The position numbers and the translations under genes were made by a program. DNA of 64,000 nt from Holtiella tumoricola (GTDB lineage: Bacteria; Bacillota; Clostridia; Lachnospirales; Cellulosilyticaceae). Positions within the stretch are counted from its first letter, which is position 1. Every line of letters starts with the position of its first letter. Positions 53,317 to 61,697 of the stretch are shown here, piece after piece. Where the stretch lies: assembly GCF_027857615.1 (NCBI RefSeq), contig NZ_JAQIFT010000010.1, positions 92,430-156,429 on the forward strand, read 5' to 3'. Below the pieces are notes generated by a model, which saw nothing but the letters and a program-made list of their open reading frames with translations, had not been told where the DNA came from and did not search any database.

Positions 53317-54585
53317 ATGACTAAATTAAACAAAAAACTTTCTTCACTTTGCAAAACAAAAGTACTTCTTTTAAGTTCTTTAATCTTTTTATCCGGTTGT
53401 GCACCAGTTGCTACAACTGAAATACCTAAAGGAGACTCAGCTACCTCTGAATCCACTACACAAAATTCTACTACTTCTGAAGTCGGTGAACTTGAAGTCA
53501 GCCTACCAGATACCACTTTACCTGATTCAGCTGTATCTGAATCAAATAGCTCTACTTCAACTAGTCAAGTAGAGGTTCATTTCATCAATACAGGAAATAG
53601 TGATAGCATTTTGATTAAAGACGGGGTAAAAGCTATGCTTATTGATGGTGGAGATACTGATGATGACCAAAAAGTTATGGAGTATTTAAAGGCTCAAAAT
53701 ATCCAATCACTTGAATATATTATTGCTTCACACCCACATGCTGATCATATTGGCGGGCTAGACACTGTTATTAAAACATTTCCTACTCAATATCTATTTG
53801 TAGCAAATGGTGATGCTGATACTAAAGTTTATAGAGACTTTATTAATGCTGCTATGGATAAAAACCTTCAGCCTAGTGTTCCTTTAGAAGGCAAACAATT
53901 TAAATTAGAAAATAGCTATTTTGAAGTCTTTAATACAAATGGTGGTTCAACAACTAATGAACAATCTTTAGTTATTCGTCTTACTCATGGTGAGGATACC
54001 TTCCTCTTTACAGGAGATGCTGAAAAAGAAACTGAAGCTGAAATTTTAAATCAAATGACAGGAGTAGATTTACTTAAAGTTGGTCATCATGGTTCTCATA
54101 GTAGTACAACTGATGGTTTCCTAGAGCAATTAAGTCCTACATATGCCGTTATTTTAGCCGCTAATCCAAATAAATATGGACATCCTCATATAGAAACAGT
54201 TCAAAAACTTGAAAAAGCACAAATTGAAGTACATCGTTCAGATGAATGTGGTGATATTATCTTTACTTCAACAGGAAATGGGCTTACTACTGAGTGCCCT
54301 GTTGGTAGCTATAACCGTGGTTCAAAAGCGGATACTGCTAGCAGTACTAATAGCAACAATACTACTAGCAGTAACACTAACAGTACTAATAATATCAATA
54401 CTACTACCAACACACAAAGCACAACTAATGCTACAGGTTCTACAGAAAAAACTATTTACTGGACACCAAATGGTAAAAGCTATCATACCACTAAAGACTG
54501 TTCAGCACTTTCTAAAAGTAAAACAATCTTAAGTGGTACCCAAGCTGAAAGTGGCAAATTTGATCCTTGTGATCGTTGCCACTAG
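53317..54585 (+). CDS. Secreted ComEC-like metallo-beta-lactamase-fold lipoprotein
   Basis: 422 residues. The lipobox LSGC is at about residue 28, followed by a Ser/Thr-rich linker of some 60 residues. The MBL domain (about 88-335) has VEVHFINTGNSDSILI, the metal motif HPHADHIGG, LFTGDAEKETE and KVGHHGSHSS, as in ComEC/Rec2 C-terminal domains. An Asn/Thr/Ser-rich linker (about 345-378) leads to a small Cys/His module TKDCSALSKSK...FDPCDRCH. It is probably a surface nuclease or phosphodiesterase. The final module may bind metal or DNA. Confidence 0.88.
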   Translation: MTKLNKKLSSLCKTKVLLLSSLIFLSGCAPVATTEIPKGDSATSESTTQNSTTSEVGELEVSLPDTTLPDSAVSESNSSTSTSQVEVHFINTGNSDSILIKDGVKAMLIDGGDTDDDQKVMEYLKAQNIQSLEYIIASHPHADHIGGLDTVIKTFPTQYLFVANGDADTKVYRDFINAAMDKNLQPSVPLEGKQFKLENSYFEVFNTNGGSTTNEQSLVIRLTHGEDTFLFTGDAEKETEAEILNQMTGVDLLKVGHHGSHSSTTDGFLEQLSPTYAVILAANPNKYGHPHIETVQKLEKAQIEVHRSDECGDIIFTSTGNGLTTECPVGSYNRGSKADTASSTNSNNTTSSNTNSTNNINTTTNTQSTTNATGSTEKTIYWTPNGKSYHTTKDCSALSKSKTILSGTQAESGKFDPCDRCH

Positions 54586-54611
54586 TATCCAAGTTTTCTA
54601 ACTGTTCTATA

Positions 54612-54664
54612 TCAAAAAAGGAGAGTTACGAAATTCATATACGAATTTCGTACTCTCCTTTTTT
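54612..54664. terminator. Bidirectional terminator
   Basis: AAAAAAGGAGAGTTACGAAATTC pairs with GAATTTCGTACTCTCCTTTTTT. It lies between the MBL lipoprotein and the small minus-strand gene. Confidence 0.88.
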
Positions 54665-54667
54665 CTA

Positions 54668-54796
54668 TTAATCTCTCCAGAATAATATATTTTCAACTTC
54701 CTCTGCATCTAAGTGAACAAGCCAGCCAATATCCCTAGTACTTATACCTATTTTATGCAAGTGAAATATCAACTTAATCATTTCTGAATCTTGCAT
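54668..54796 (-). CDS. 42-residue HTH-like small protein
   Basis: A short open frame starting at ATG 54796 with a strong GGGGGGAT ribosome binding site and ending just before a strong terminator. The product (starting MQDSEMIKLIFHLHKIG) is acidic and helical. The central stretch GISTRDIGWLVHLDAEEVE resembles a helix-turn-helix. It could be a small regulator or an anti-sigma/adapter peptide. I do not recognise a family. Ribosome binding site, terminator and composition together argue that it is real. Confidence 0.6.
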   Translation of the reverse strand: MQDSEMIKLIFHLHKIGISTRDIGWLVHLDAEEVENILFWRD

Positions 54797-54930
54797 AGTA
54801 TCCCCCCAATTTTTTCTTATAGTAATAGTATATGCGAACGCTTATATTAAAGAGCAATAACATACCTACTGTTATAAAAAAAGTCATACTCCCTCCTATC
54901 AAAGGATATGATTAAGAAGGGGGGATTTCT

Positions 54931-55653
54931 GTGAGCTATTTACTTTCCATTAGTTTTATTATTATTGTTATCTACTTACTATTTAAAAATCCCAAATATA
55001 CTCTCCCTATTGATAAAATTATATTTAAGATTATTCTTTATGAAGTAATTGCTGCCATTCTTGTTTCTCTAAGCAGTTTCTTTTTAGAAGAACCTTTAAG
55101 TAATTTATTTACATCCTCTAGTGCTACCTATATACTTGTAGAAAACTTCATTACTGTTGCACCATTAGAAGAACTTGCAAAATTCATCGCTGTCTATATT
55201 GCTACTAAAGGTTTTAAATCACTTAGGCGTAAAGAAGATATACTTTTTTATCTTCTTTTCTCTGCTTGCATCTTTTCAGCTTTGGAAAATTTACTCTACA
55301 TCTTTATTTATGATGGTGATTTACTTTTAGCTTTATTGCGTAATTTTGTCTCTACACCTTGTCATCTTTTTTATAGTATTGTATTTGGCTTCTTCTACAC
55401 ATTATATCTACAACATCATACATATAAAATAGGCTACTTCTTACAAGGTTTATTCTTCGCTTCATTCTTTCATGGTTTTATGAATTTCTGCTTATGCTAC
55501 TATACTTATACCCAAAGTTTACTTGGCCTTATTTTTGCTTGTGTGGTTTTAGGCTCCTTTTACTTAATAGGCGCTGAACTTATTAAGAGACATCTTGAAA
55601 AATCCTTATATGCTGTTCAAATTGCCGAGTGCGAGGAGGTTGAATCTCTTTGA
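54931..55653 (+). CDS. PrsW-family intramembrane metalloprotease
   Basis: 240 residues with about seven transmembrane helices. Starts with GTG at 54931 after AGGGGGGAT. PrsW motifs are PLEELAKFIAVY (EExxK), SALENLLYIFIY (ExxxY), TPCHLFYSI (His) and SFFHGFMNF (His), which form the metal site. PrsW cleaves anti-sigma factor RsiW in Bacillus; relatives act on other membrane proteins. Here the stop codon overlaps the start of a tiny zinc-ribbon membrane protein by 4 nt, suggesting a working pair. Confidence 0.85.
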   Translation: MSYLLSISFIIIVIYLLFKNPKYTLPIDKIIFKIILYEVIAAILVSLSSFFLEEPLSNLFTSSSATYILVENFITVAPLEELAKFIAVYIATKGFKSLRRKEDILFYLLFSACIFSALENLLYIFIYDGDLLLALLRNFVSTPCHLFYSIVFGFFYTLYLQHHTYKIGYFLQGLFFASFFHGFMNFCLCYYTYTQSLLGLIFACVVLGSFYLIGAELIKRHLEKSLYAVQIAECEEVESL

Positions 55654-55802
55654 ACTGTCTCCATTGTAGTAAACACTTAGAACCTATGACCCGTTTTTGT
55701 CCTTATTGTGGCAATCCCACTAGTGATTTTGGGTCCAGTTGGATCATTTATATTCTTTTTTTAGTAACGCTCATTTTTCTTCTTGTTTTAGTCTTTGGTT
55801 AA
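55650..55802 (+). CDS. Small zinc-ribbon membrane protein
   Basis: 50 residues, starting with TTG at 55650 after GAGGAGG and overlapping the PrsW-like stop by 4 nt. CLHC and CPYC, about 12 residues apart, form a treble-clef or zinc-ribbon motif. A single C-terminal helix (WIIYILFLVTLIFLLVLVFG) anchors it in the membrane. Such zinc-ribbon/transmembrane peptides are common in Firmicutes but have no settled function. Overlap with PrsW suggests it is a partner or substrate. Confidence 0.75.
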   Translation: MNCLHCSKHLEPMTRFCPYCGNPTSDFGSSWIIYILFLVTLIFLLVLVFG

Positions 55803-55810
55803 ACAAAAAA

Positions 55811-55848
55811 TGGGTTTGTTACACCCGCGCGCCGAGTGTTACAAACCC
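55811..55848. terminator. Bidirectional terminator with GC-rich loop
   Basis: GGGTTTGTTACAC pairs with GTGTTACAAACCC around CCGCGCGCCGA, an unusually GC-rich loop in this genome. It separates convergent genes. Confidence 0.85.
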
Positions 55849-55867
55849 TATATTTTCATTATTCGAC

Positions 55868-56422
55868 TTAGAAGAATGCTTCTTGAAGTTGTCTCTCAAC
55901 GCTTTCTTCATCTTTATTTTCAATAACAACAACTTCTTTATTAGCTGGTTTGCTATTATCTTTTGTTTTTACATATTCATCCCAATTTTCAAGTTTCCAA
56001 GTATCTCTGTCAGAAGCTCTTTCGATCATACGTTGATGAATTGTTTCTAAATCACAGTATACCCAAACCATAACAAGTTCAGTATCAATTTCAGCAAGTT
56101 TAGCTCTAAGCTCAGCTACGTATGCTTCATTGTTAAACTCTTTTGTAAATGGTGCATTTACAATAACATTATCGTTGAATTCTAATGCTTCAAATGCTAC
56201 GTCAAGAATAGCTACGTATTCAGGGTCTCTTAAGAATTTATTAAAGAACTCTGAATCTCTATTATATGGCTCATTAGCTGCTTTGTAAGCTGCCATTGAG
56301 AGTGGAATAATCGTATCTTTGTCAAGATAAACTGGATTATTTAATTTTGCTGCTAATTTTTTTGATACAAAAGTTTTTCCACTTGCTGGTGGAGAACCTA
56401 CTAGAAATAATCTTTTTTTCAT
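55868..56422 (-). CDS. P-loop kinase (zeta-toxin/AAA-like)
   Basis: 184 residues from ATG 56422. An ATG 39 bases upstream has no ribosome binding site, whereas the chosen start has only GTGAG, so the start is moderately certain. The Walker A GSPPASGKTFVSKKLA opens the protein. YLDKDTIIPLSM and a lid region MIERASDRDTWKLENWDEY follow. The layout matches small-molecule or peptidoglycan-precursor kinases of the zeta-toxin superfamily, but the substrate is unknown. No antitoxin partner is adjacent. Confidence 0.75.
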   Translation of the reverse strand: MKKRLFLVGSPPASGKTFVSKKLAAKLNNPVYLDKDTIIPLSMAAYKAANEPYNRDSEFFNKFLRDPEYVAILDVAFEALEFNDNVIVNAPFTKEFNNEAYVAELRAKLAEIDTELVMVWVYCDLETIHQRMIERASDRDTWKLENWDEYVKTKDNSKPANKEVVVIENKDEESVERQLQEAFF

Positions 56423-56631
56423 TGTATTTCTCACTTTCTTAACTGAATTTTTTGACACCATCTGCGGTGTTCTACTATTAGAATATGTAATTTATAACTG
56501 TTACATCAGTATTCTTCATATTACTACATTTTACTTGATTTTACAACATTTCTTAAGTATATTTTAAGTAAAAAAATATTTTTTTGCAATAAAATAAGTA
56601 CAGATCCTTTATAACCTGTACTTATAATGAT

Positions 56632-56943
56632 TTATTCACATGTCTCTACCCTTACCATAAAATGTCCTGTTGCATTATGCGGATTGGCAATATACAGATT
56701 TCTAAGTGCTTCATAATCTGTAATCATTCCATCTGTAATATTTTCATATTTTAGTACATTAATACCAGAAGGTCCTTTTTGCTTTACATCAAAACTTATG
56801 TTGTTGTCTCCTACTTGTGAAATAACGTGCCATACCAAATGCTTATCATGTGGTAAATGATTTACACAAAAATTTCTACTTGAACGTTGTTCTTCTCCTT
56901 CTTCACCAACAGGTACACATGCAATAGTTGTAGCTACTCCCAT
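56632..56943 (-). CDS. Hypothetical 103-residue protein
   Basis: No family recognised. No signal peptide. The sequence has Cys and His residues near the N-terminus (CVPVGEEGEEQRSSRNFCVNHLPHDKHLVWHV) and alternates short strands after that. GGAGGGAG precedes the start, and the coding character is good. Monocistronic. Function not known. Confidence 0.6.
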   Translation of the reverse strand: MGVATTIACVPVGEEGEEQRSSRNFCVNHLPHDKHLVWHVISQVGDNNISFDVKQKGPSGINVLKYENITDGMITDYEALRNLYIANPHNATGHFMVRVETCE

Positions 56944-57455
56944 AACAACACTCCCTCCAGATTATGTTTTTATTAAATATATCTAATTAATACTTATATT
57001 ATAAACCATTTTCATGAAATAGTAACCATATTTTTAATATTGTATTTCTAATTTTATAAAATAATTCATTATATTTTTAATCTTTTTATAACCTATTTTA
57101 TTATTTTACTTTTACTTTGCTTAACTAAAAACTCAAATACAAAATAATTAATCTATTTTATTTAATTTATTCTTGCAATTAAATTTCTTATTTTATATAA
57201 TACTCTTGTCAATTATTTAAATACTTACGATAAAAGTTTTTCTTTAAAAGAATTATTATTTACACACATATTTTATTATAAGTATTCTATTGAGTTTATC
57301 TTTAAAATAACTCACTAATTAGCATATCCTTAAAAGAGTAGATGTCCTATCATCTACTCTTTTTTATTATTCGTCTATTGTGTACAATCTATTCAGTGCT
57401 AGTTTATATAAAGAACTGCATATATTTATATGAGTATATGACGGAGGTATTCGCT
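56944..57455. other. Very AT-rich intergenic region with promoter and leader hairpin
   Basis: No gene. 56990-57200 is extremely AT-rich. A likely promoter (TTGTCA at 57206-57211, 17-nt spacer, GATAAA at 57229-57234) precedes a strong hairpin at 57332-57363 with a T-run (AAAAGAGTAGATG ... CATCTACTCTTTT). The hairpin lies before the 443-residue gene, so either a short RNA is made here or the gene has an attenuator-like leader. Confidence 0.55.
57332..57370 (+). terminator. Terminator-like hairpin upstream of the low-complexity protein gene
   Basis: AAAAGAGTAGATG pairs with CATCTACTCTTTT around a short loop, followed by TTTTATT. No gene precedes it on this strand. Confidence 0.7.
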
Positions 57456-58787
57456 ATGACTGATTTCTACCAAGATCAAAGACTAAATGATCTCTTTCTT
57501 AAAAGTGAAACTCATTTTTATAAAAATTATTATTGTAATCTGCACACTGCTACTCTCGTCCCCTTTAAGGAATTATCTGATTGCAATTGTCCTAGCTATT
57601 TTAAACTTCAGCTTTCTACTTCTCCAACCTATTATGAACTTTCTACTATAAGTACTTTACTTATTAGCCTTTATTCAATGTGCACTACCTTTTCTTTTAT
57701 TATAGATGTAACATCAACTCAAATTATTTTTTATATAGGCTTACGTTCTGATTCTAATACTAACTGTTCTGTACAATTATTTCAAAAGTTATTCTATAAT
57801 AAAAATCATAGGATTGATATTTCATCTTTACATCCTGAAAATATAAATAGTATTGTATCTACAACATTAACTCCTGATTCTACACAACTTACCTCTTCAT
57901 TTTTCACTGATTTTTTAAATCAAACTAAGGGACAATGCTTTAAATTTTTTCTTTTTGCTACACCTCTATGCAACACTATCTATAATCAATCCGCTAACAA
58001 TATACAAGAACTATTTACTGCCCTTACACCCTTTAGAAATTATGAATGTAATCATCATCATCATCATACCACTACCTGTACTGATACCCATACGACTAAT
58101 ACTAATCAGAGCCAAAATACAAGCTGTACTGAAGGGAAAACAACAACTTCTGCCCATAACAACTCTAATTCATGCACCCAAGCATTAACCCTAAACTCCA
58201 ATAAAAGCACTTCTGTTACAGTTAATCAAAATAATAATACCTCTTCAAATAAAGGAAATGCAGATACATTAAACAATAGCCTTTCAAATACTAATGCCAA
58301 TCAATGTGTTAAATCTGATACTGAGACTCATTCAACTGGCATCACTGATTTGACAATAAATTCAACGAGATATCAGACCGAAAATAGACGTGCACAAATG
58401 CTTATTACTCAAGCTACTCAATTATTAGATTACTATCACGCTACTTTCAAACTTCCCCTATACACTTTCAATACTTTTGTTACTGCTTGTGATTTACCTA
58501 CAGCCTTACTTGCTAATAGCACTTATATCAATTTACTCCCTACTCAGCCACTTTATAATACCTTCATTAATACTTGGTCGCAAAATTGCGAGGACTTTGA
58601 AGTTATAAAATGTGCTTTACTTAATTTACAACTTCCAAAATTCTGCTTATCTTTCCCAGAAAAACTTTACTTTGATCTTGGTCTTCCTGTAACCTCTTCC
58701 TCTCTTTCTGATCTAATCTATAATATACTTTCATATACACCTGAAGCACCCACTTCTTCCACACAGGATTCATCTAGTAATATATAG
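57456..58787 (+). CDS. Orphan protein with Asn/Ser/Thr/His-rich insert
   Basis: 443 residues from ATG 57456 (CGGAGG nine bases upstream); an upstream ATG at 57342 lies in the hairpin and is rejected. Residues 1-190 look folded, with FSFIIDVTSTQIIFYIGLRSD. Residues about 195-310 are a low-complexity stretch rich in Asn, Ser, Thr and Cys with a run of five His. Residues about 310-430 look folded again (ENRRAQMLITQATQLLDYY). From memory the layout resembles the N-terminal half of large HerA/FtsK-like ATPases of gut Clostridia, but there is no ATPase domain. That is inference. Confidence 0.6.
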   Translation: MTDFYQDQRLNDLFLKSETHFYKNYYCNLHTATLVPFKELSDCNCPSYFKLQLSTSPTYYELSTISTLLISLYSMCTTFSFIIDVTSTQIIFYIGLRSDSNTNCSVQLFQKLFYNKNHRIDISSLHPENINSIVSTTLTPDSTQLTSSFFTDFLNQTKGQCFKFFLFATPLCNTIYNQSANNIQELFTALTPFRNYECNHHHHHTTTCTDTHTTNTNQSQNTSCTEGKTTTSAHNNSNSCTQALTLNSNKSTSVTVNQNNNTSSNKGNADTLNNSLSNTNANQCVKSDTETHSTGITDLTINSTRYQTENRRAQMLITQATQLLDYYHATFKLPLYTFNTFVTACDLPTALLANSTYINLLPTQPLYNTFINTWSQNCEDFEVIKCALLNLQLPKFCLSFPEKLYFDLGLPVTSSSLSDLIYNILSYTPEAPTSSTQDSSSNI

Positions 58788-58830
58788 AAAAGACGAGTAT
58801 CATTCTAAGATGATACTCTTCTTTTCTATA
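58787..58830. terminator. Bidirectional terminator
   Basis: AGAAAAGACGAGTATCAT pairs with ATGATACTCTTCTTTTCT between the low-complexity gene and the convergent M23 peptidase. Confidence 0.85.
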
Positions 58831-58841
58831 TATATAGTGCT

Positions 58842-59363
58842 TTAAGTTTGAGGTATTAAAAATGGTTCTATCACAGGTTCTACTATCTCTTCTTTTACTT
58901 CAAATATAAATGCCGGATCTACCGGTACTTGATTTACCCTTAGTTCATAATGCAAAAGTGGTTTAGTTGCATCTCCACTATCTCCTGAAAATCCAATCAA
59001 GTCTCCTGCTTCTACCTTATCCCCTGCCTTTACTGCGTATAAACTCATATGCATATAGCGCGATTCAATACCATCTCCATGATCAATAAATACCATATGT
59101 CCACCACCATTGTTGACACCTTTAGAGTCTGGTGCTGCCTTTGTGATAGTACCTGCTTCAACTGCATACAGAGGTGTTAACATTGGTATATCAATATCTA
59201 TACCTTCATGAGTATATCCACCTCTATTTTCACCAAAAGGTGCTAACATCCTTGATATGCCTTCTACTGGTGATTTAAATAAAAGATTTGTTTGTGCAAA
59301 ACTTATTAATGGTATGCCTAAAAATAGAGTTATCCCTATTAACCATCCATATTTCTTCTTCAT
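58842..59363 (-). CDS. Secreted M23-family peptidase
   Basis: 173 residues. Signal peptide or anchor at about 6-24. The M23 zinc site is in YTHEGIDIDI (His and Asp), RYMHMS and LLHYELRVN, the last being the HxH-equivalent with Tyr in place of the second His. It probably cuts peptidoglycan cross-links or is a degenerate activator, since HxH is changed to HxE. It is monocistronic. Confidence 0.85.
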   Translation of the reverse strand: MKKKYGWLIGITLFLGIPLISFAQTNLLFKSPVEGISRMLAPFGENRGGYTHEGIDIDIPMLTPLYAVEAGTITKAAPDSKGVNNGGGHMVFIDHGDGIESRYMHMSLYAVKAGDKVEAGDLIGFSGDSGDATKPLLHYELRVNQVPVDPAFIFEVKEEIVEPVIEPFLIPQT

Positions 59364-59437
59364 TCGTATTTTCTCTCCTTTCTTTTATATTAATTTATAT
59401 ATTTTAACTATATATTATTTATATCGGTTAGTAAATA

Positions 59438-59466
59438 ATTAAAAGGAGGTATTTCTACCTCCTTTG
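59438..59466 (-). terminator. Terminator of the 69-residue gene
   Basis: AAAGGAGGTA pairs with TACCTCCTTT around TTTC. It lies about 20 bp past the stop at 59485. Confidence 0.75.
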
Positions 59467-59484
59467 TCTACGGTTTATTTAAGC

Positions 59485-59694
59485 TTAATAAAATTTTTCT
59501 CCTCTTTGGCAAAGCTCAATAACTTCGTCAATACGCCTTTTAGCTTCATCACCTGTCTTTGAGGATTTAATATATTCAATCAAATGTTCCTGTTCACTTT
59601 TAGGTAGTGTTGCAAAATAACGCATCGCATCTTCATCTTGGGCAAGTTGCATTGTGAGTCCAAGAGGTAAACCATCATCTTCTAAGTCATACAT
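59485..59694 (-). CDS. Small YdeI-C-terminus-like protein
   Basis: 69 residues, helical. AMRYFATLPKSEQEHLIEYIKSSKTGDEAKRRIDEVIELCQRG resembles the C-terminal helical unit of YdeI/OmpD-associated proteins (residues that follow 'lspsqrreyi.wI..AK...TR.rRi'). AAGGAGG precedes the start. It is 36 bp downstream of the MATE gene on the same strand and could be cotranscribed with it. Function unknown. Confidence 0.7.
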   Translation of the reverse strand: MYDLEDDGLPLGLTMQLAQDEDAMRYFATLPKSEQEHLIEYIKSSKTGDEAKRRIDEVIELCQRGEKFY

Positions 59695-59730
59695 CTCTTT
59701 TGCCTCCTTAAATGATCGCTTATATATTTG

Positions 59731-61077
59731 TTATTCGCACATTTCATTTTTTTTATGCCAGATTCCTTTAAAATAAAAAATACATGAAATAATTGTAGCA
59801 ATTACCCATCCAATTGGCCAAGAAAGCCATATACCTGTTGATCCAAATGGTATAGCAAGAATAAAAGCTAAGATAACACGTAAAATTAAATCAGAAAAAG
59901 TTGTAACCATAAAAGCCCACATGACACCTGCTCCTCTTAATATACCATCAGCCATAAGCTTAACTGCAATAACTAGATAAAAAGGGGCTACAATTCTAAG
60001 AAAAGTTTCACCTACTTTTATAGCTTCTATATTAGTTGCATTCATAAAAATTTGTATCATTTGCTTTGGTAAGCAGAAGAATAAAAATATAAAAGGTATA
60101 ACAACACAAATCATAAGCTTCAATGCTTCTTTAAATCCTTCTTTTATACGCTGTATTTTTTTTGCTCCTATATTTTGAGCTGTAAAACTAGATAGACTAC
60201 TTGCCATCGTGGTAAATGATGTAATTGCAAACGTGTTAAGTTTTATAGCTGCAGAATAGCCTGCAATTATATTCGACCCATAGCTATTTACAAGCCCTTG
60301 AATAAACAGGTTGCCTACTGATATAAAACTCTGTTGTAAAATACTTGGGATAGCTACTTTAGCAATACGTCCTAGCATCTCTTTTGAAAACTTCGGATAA
60401 TGTTCTTCTGTATGAATTTGTTTCGTTCTTTTAACAAGAGCTAAAGCCGCAAGTATAGATGCAATACCCTGTGCAATAAAAGTTGCCCAAGCCACACCTG
60501 CTACTCCCCATTTAAATCCAACCACAAAGAGTATATCTAGTATTATATTCCCTATAGAAGAAGCAATCAAAAACCATAACGGCGTAGTTGAATCACCTAA
60601 TGCTGTGAATACTCCTGTACAAATATTATATAAAAAGAGAAAGATTAATCCTCCAATATAAATATTTAAATAAAGTGCACTATCTTGAAAAATATTATCT
60701 GGTGTATGTAATAAAGTCATTAAAAGCCCACTACCCCAAAGGCCTAATCCTGTAATGAATATACTTAATGTAATAATAGATATAAGAGAAGTACTTATTG
60801 CAGTTTTAAGCTTCTCATACTGTTTTGCCCCAAATAGCTGGGAGATTACAACGCTACAACCAATATTAGAACCCGTGGCTACAGCCATAAAGATCATTGT
60901 TATAGGGTAGGATGCCCCAACTGCTGCTAGCGCATCAGCTCCAACAAATTGTCCTACTACTACACTGTCTGCAATGTTATAAAGCTGTTGAAAAATTACA
61001 CTTATTAACATAGGAATAGCAAATTTAAAAAGTATTTTGCTTGGTTTTCCTTCTGTCATATCTGTTATAGATGCCAT
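59731..61077 (-). CDS. MATE-family efflux transporter
   Basis: 448 residues from ATG 61077 (AAGGA six bases upstream); an ATG six bases earlier is the alternative. Twelve transmembrane helices in two halves. The start IPMLISVIFQQLYNIADSVVVGQFVGADALAAVGASYPI is the classical MATE signature. It exports cationic drugs or metabolites with Na+ or H+. No regulator is adjacent. The DinF/NorM distinction cannot be made. Confidence 0.93.
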   Translation of the reverse strand: MASITDMTEGKPSKILFKFAIPMLISVIFQQLYNIADSVVVGQFVGADALAAVGASYPITMIFMAVATGSNIGCSVVISQLFGAKQYEKLKTAISTSLISIITLSIFITGLGLWGSGLLMTLLHTPDNIFQDSALYLNIYIGGLIFLFLYNICTGVFTALGDSTTPLWFLIASSIGNIILDILFVVGFKWGVAGVAWATFIAQGIASILAALALVKRTKQIHTEEHYPKFSKEMLGRIAKVAIPSILQQSFISVGNLFIQGLVNSYGSNIIAGYSAAIKLNTFAITSFTTMASSLSSFTAQNIGAKKIQRIKEGFKEALKLMICVVIPFIFLFFCLPKQMIQIFMNATNIEAIKVGETFLRIVAPFYLVIAVKLMADGILRGAGVMWAFMVTTFSDLILRVILAFILAIPFGSTGIWLSWPIGWVIATIISCIFYFKGIWHKKNEMCE

Positions 61078-61196
61078 TTTCATTCCTTCTTTACTTAATA
61101 TTTACCTATACATGATATGACTATTGGACGAAATTTTCAATCTATTACTTTCTTTTCATCTAACTATTTTACCTAAATGTTCTAGAAAACGATCAT

Positions 61197-61243
61197 AAAA
61201 GATAGGGCTATAAGTTTCTCAACCTATAGCCCTATCTTTTATG
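61197..61243. terminator. Terminator of the 118-residue gene
   Basis: AAAAGATAGGGCTATAAGTT pairs with AACCTATAGCCCTATCTTTT. It sits between the MATE promoter region and the stop at 61255. Confidence 0.85.
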
Positions 61244-61254
61244 GTTATTATAAA

Positions 61255-61611
61255 TTAGTCACAATAAAATTCATCAATATTTCTTAAGTCCATCCCAAAG
61301 TATCTCCATCTGCCTCGCATGAATCTCCAACCTGCTACTGAGCGCCTTCCTACATAGGTAATAAAAGCCCAGAATCCCCTACCATTTTCAGGCCATATAT
61401 AGGTAAATCTATAGAGACATGGGAACACTGCACCTGGGTCAACAGCTTTAACAGATGGTCCCATTCCCTTAGGTCCACCTTGTTGGATTTCACTTGTTTC
61501 ATTGTATCCTTTTGAGTTAACCTTCTTACCTTTTCCTTTTTCTGGTACAAAGTTTGGAGGAGGACTAGGTGGAATACCATTTGCCCTATCCATATCTTCA
61601 CTTCTATACAT
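61255..61611 (-). CDS. Hypothetical Firmicute protein with Pro-rich N-terminus
   Basis: 118 residues from ATG 61611 (AAAAGGAG eight bases upstream). An ATG 57 bases earlier has no site. The N-terminal half is Pro/Gly/Lys-rich and disordered (GIPPSPPPNFVPEKGKGKK). The C-terminal domain PCLYRFTYIWPENGRGFWAFITYVGRRSVAGWRFMRGRWRYFGMDLRNIDEFYC is Trp/Tyr/Phe/Arg-rich. I remember this domain from many Firmicutes, but no function is assigned. Monocistronic. Confidence 0.7.
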   Translation of the reverse strand: MYRSEDMDRANGIPPSPPPNFVPEKGKGKKVNSKGYNETSEIQQGGPKGMGPSVKAVDPGAVFPCLYRFTYIWPENGRGFWAFITYVGRRSVAGWRFMRGRWRYFGMDLRNIDEFYCD

Positions 61612-61697
61612 TTGCTCTACTCCTTTTATCTGATGTTCTCTATACCAGTATATGGGAACATTATGCAATAAGTTCCAGTCTACGTGCCGCTTAATAG

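Noticed and set aside
55868..56422. Zeta-toxin of a toxin-antitoxin pair
   Set aside because: No epsilon-type antitoxin gene adjacent and the fold is shared with many metabolic kinases.
57342..57455. Upstream ATG extension of the low-complexity protein
   Set aside because: It would begin inside the terminator-like hairpin, has no ribosome binding site and adds random hydrophobic sequence.
58060..58075. Run of five His codons as an affinity tag or cloning artefact
   Set aside because: It is embedded in a natural low-complexity region with similar codons; no vector sequence nearby.
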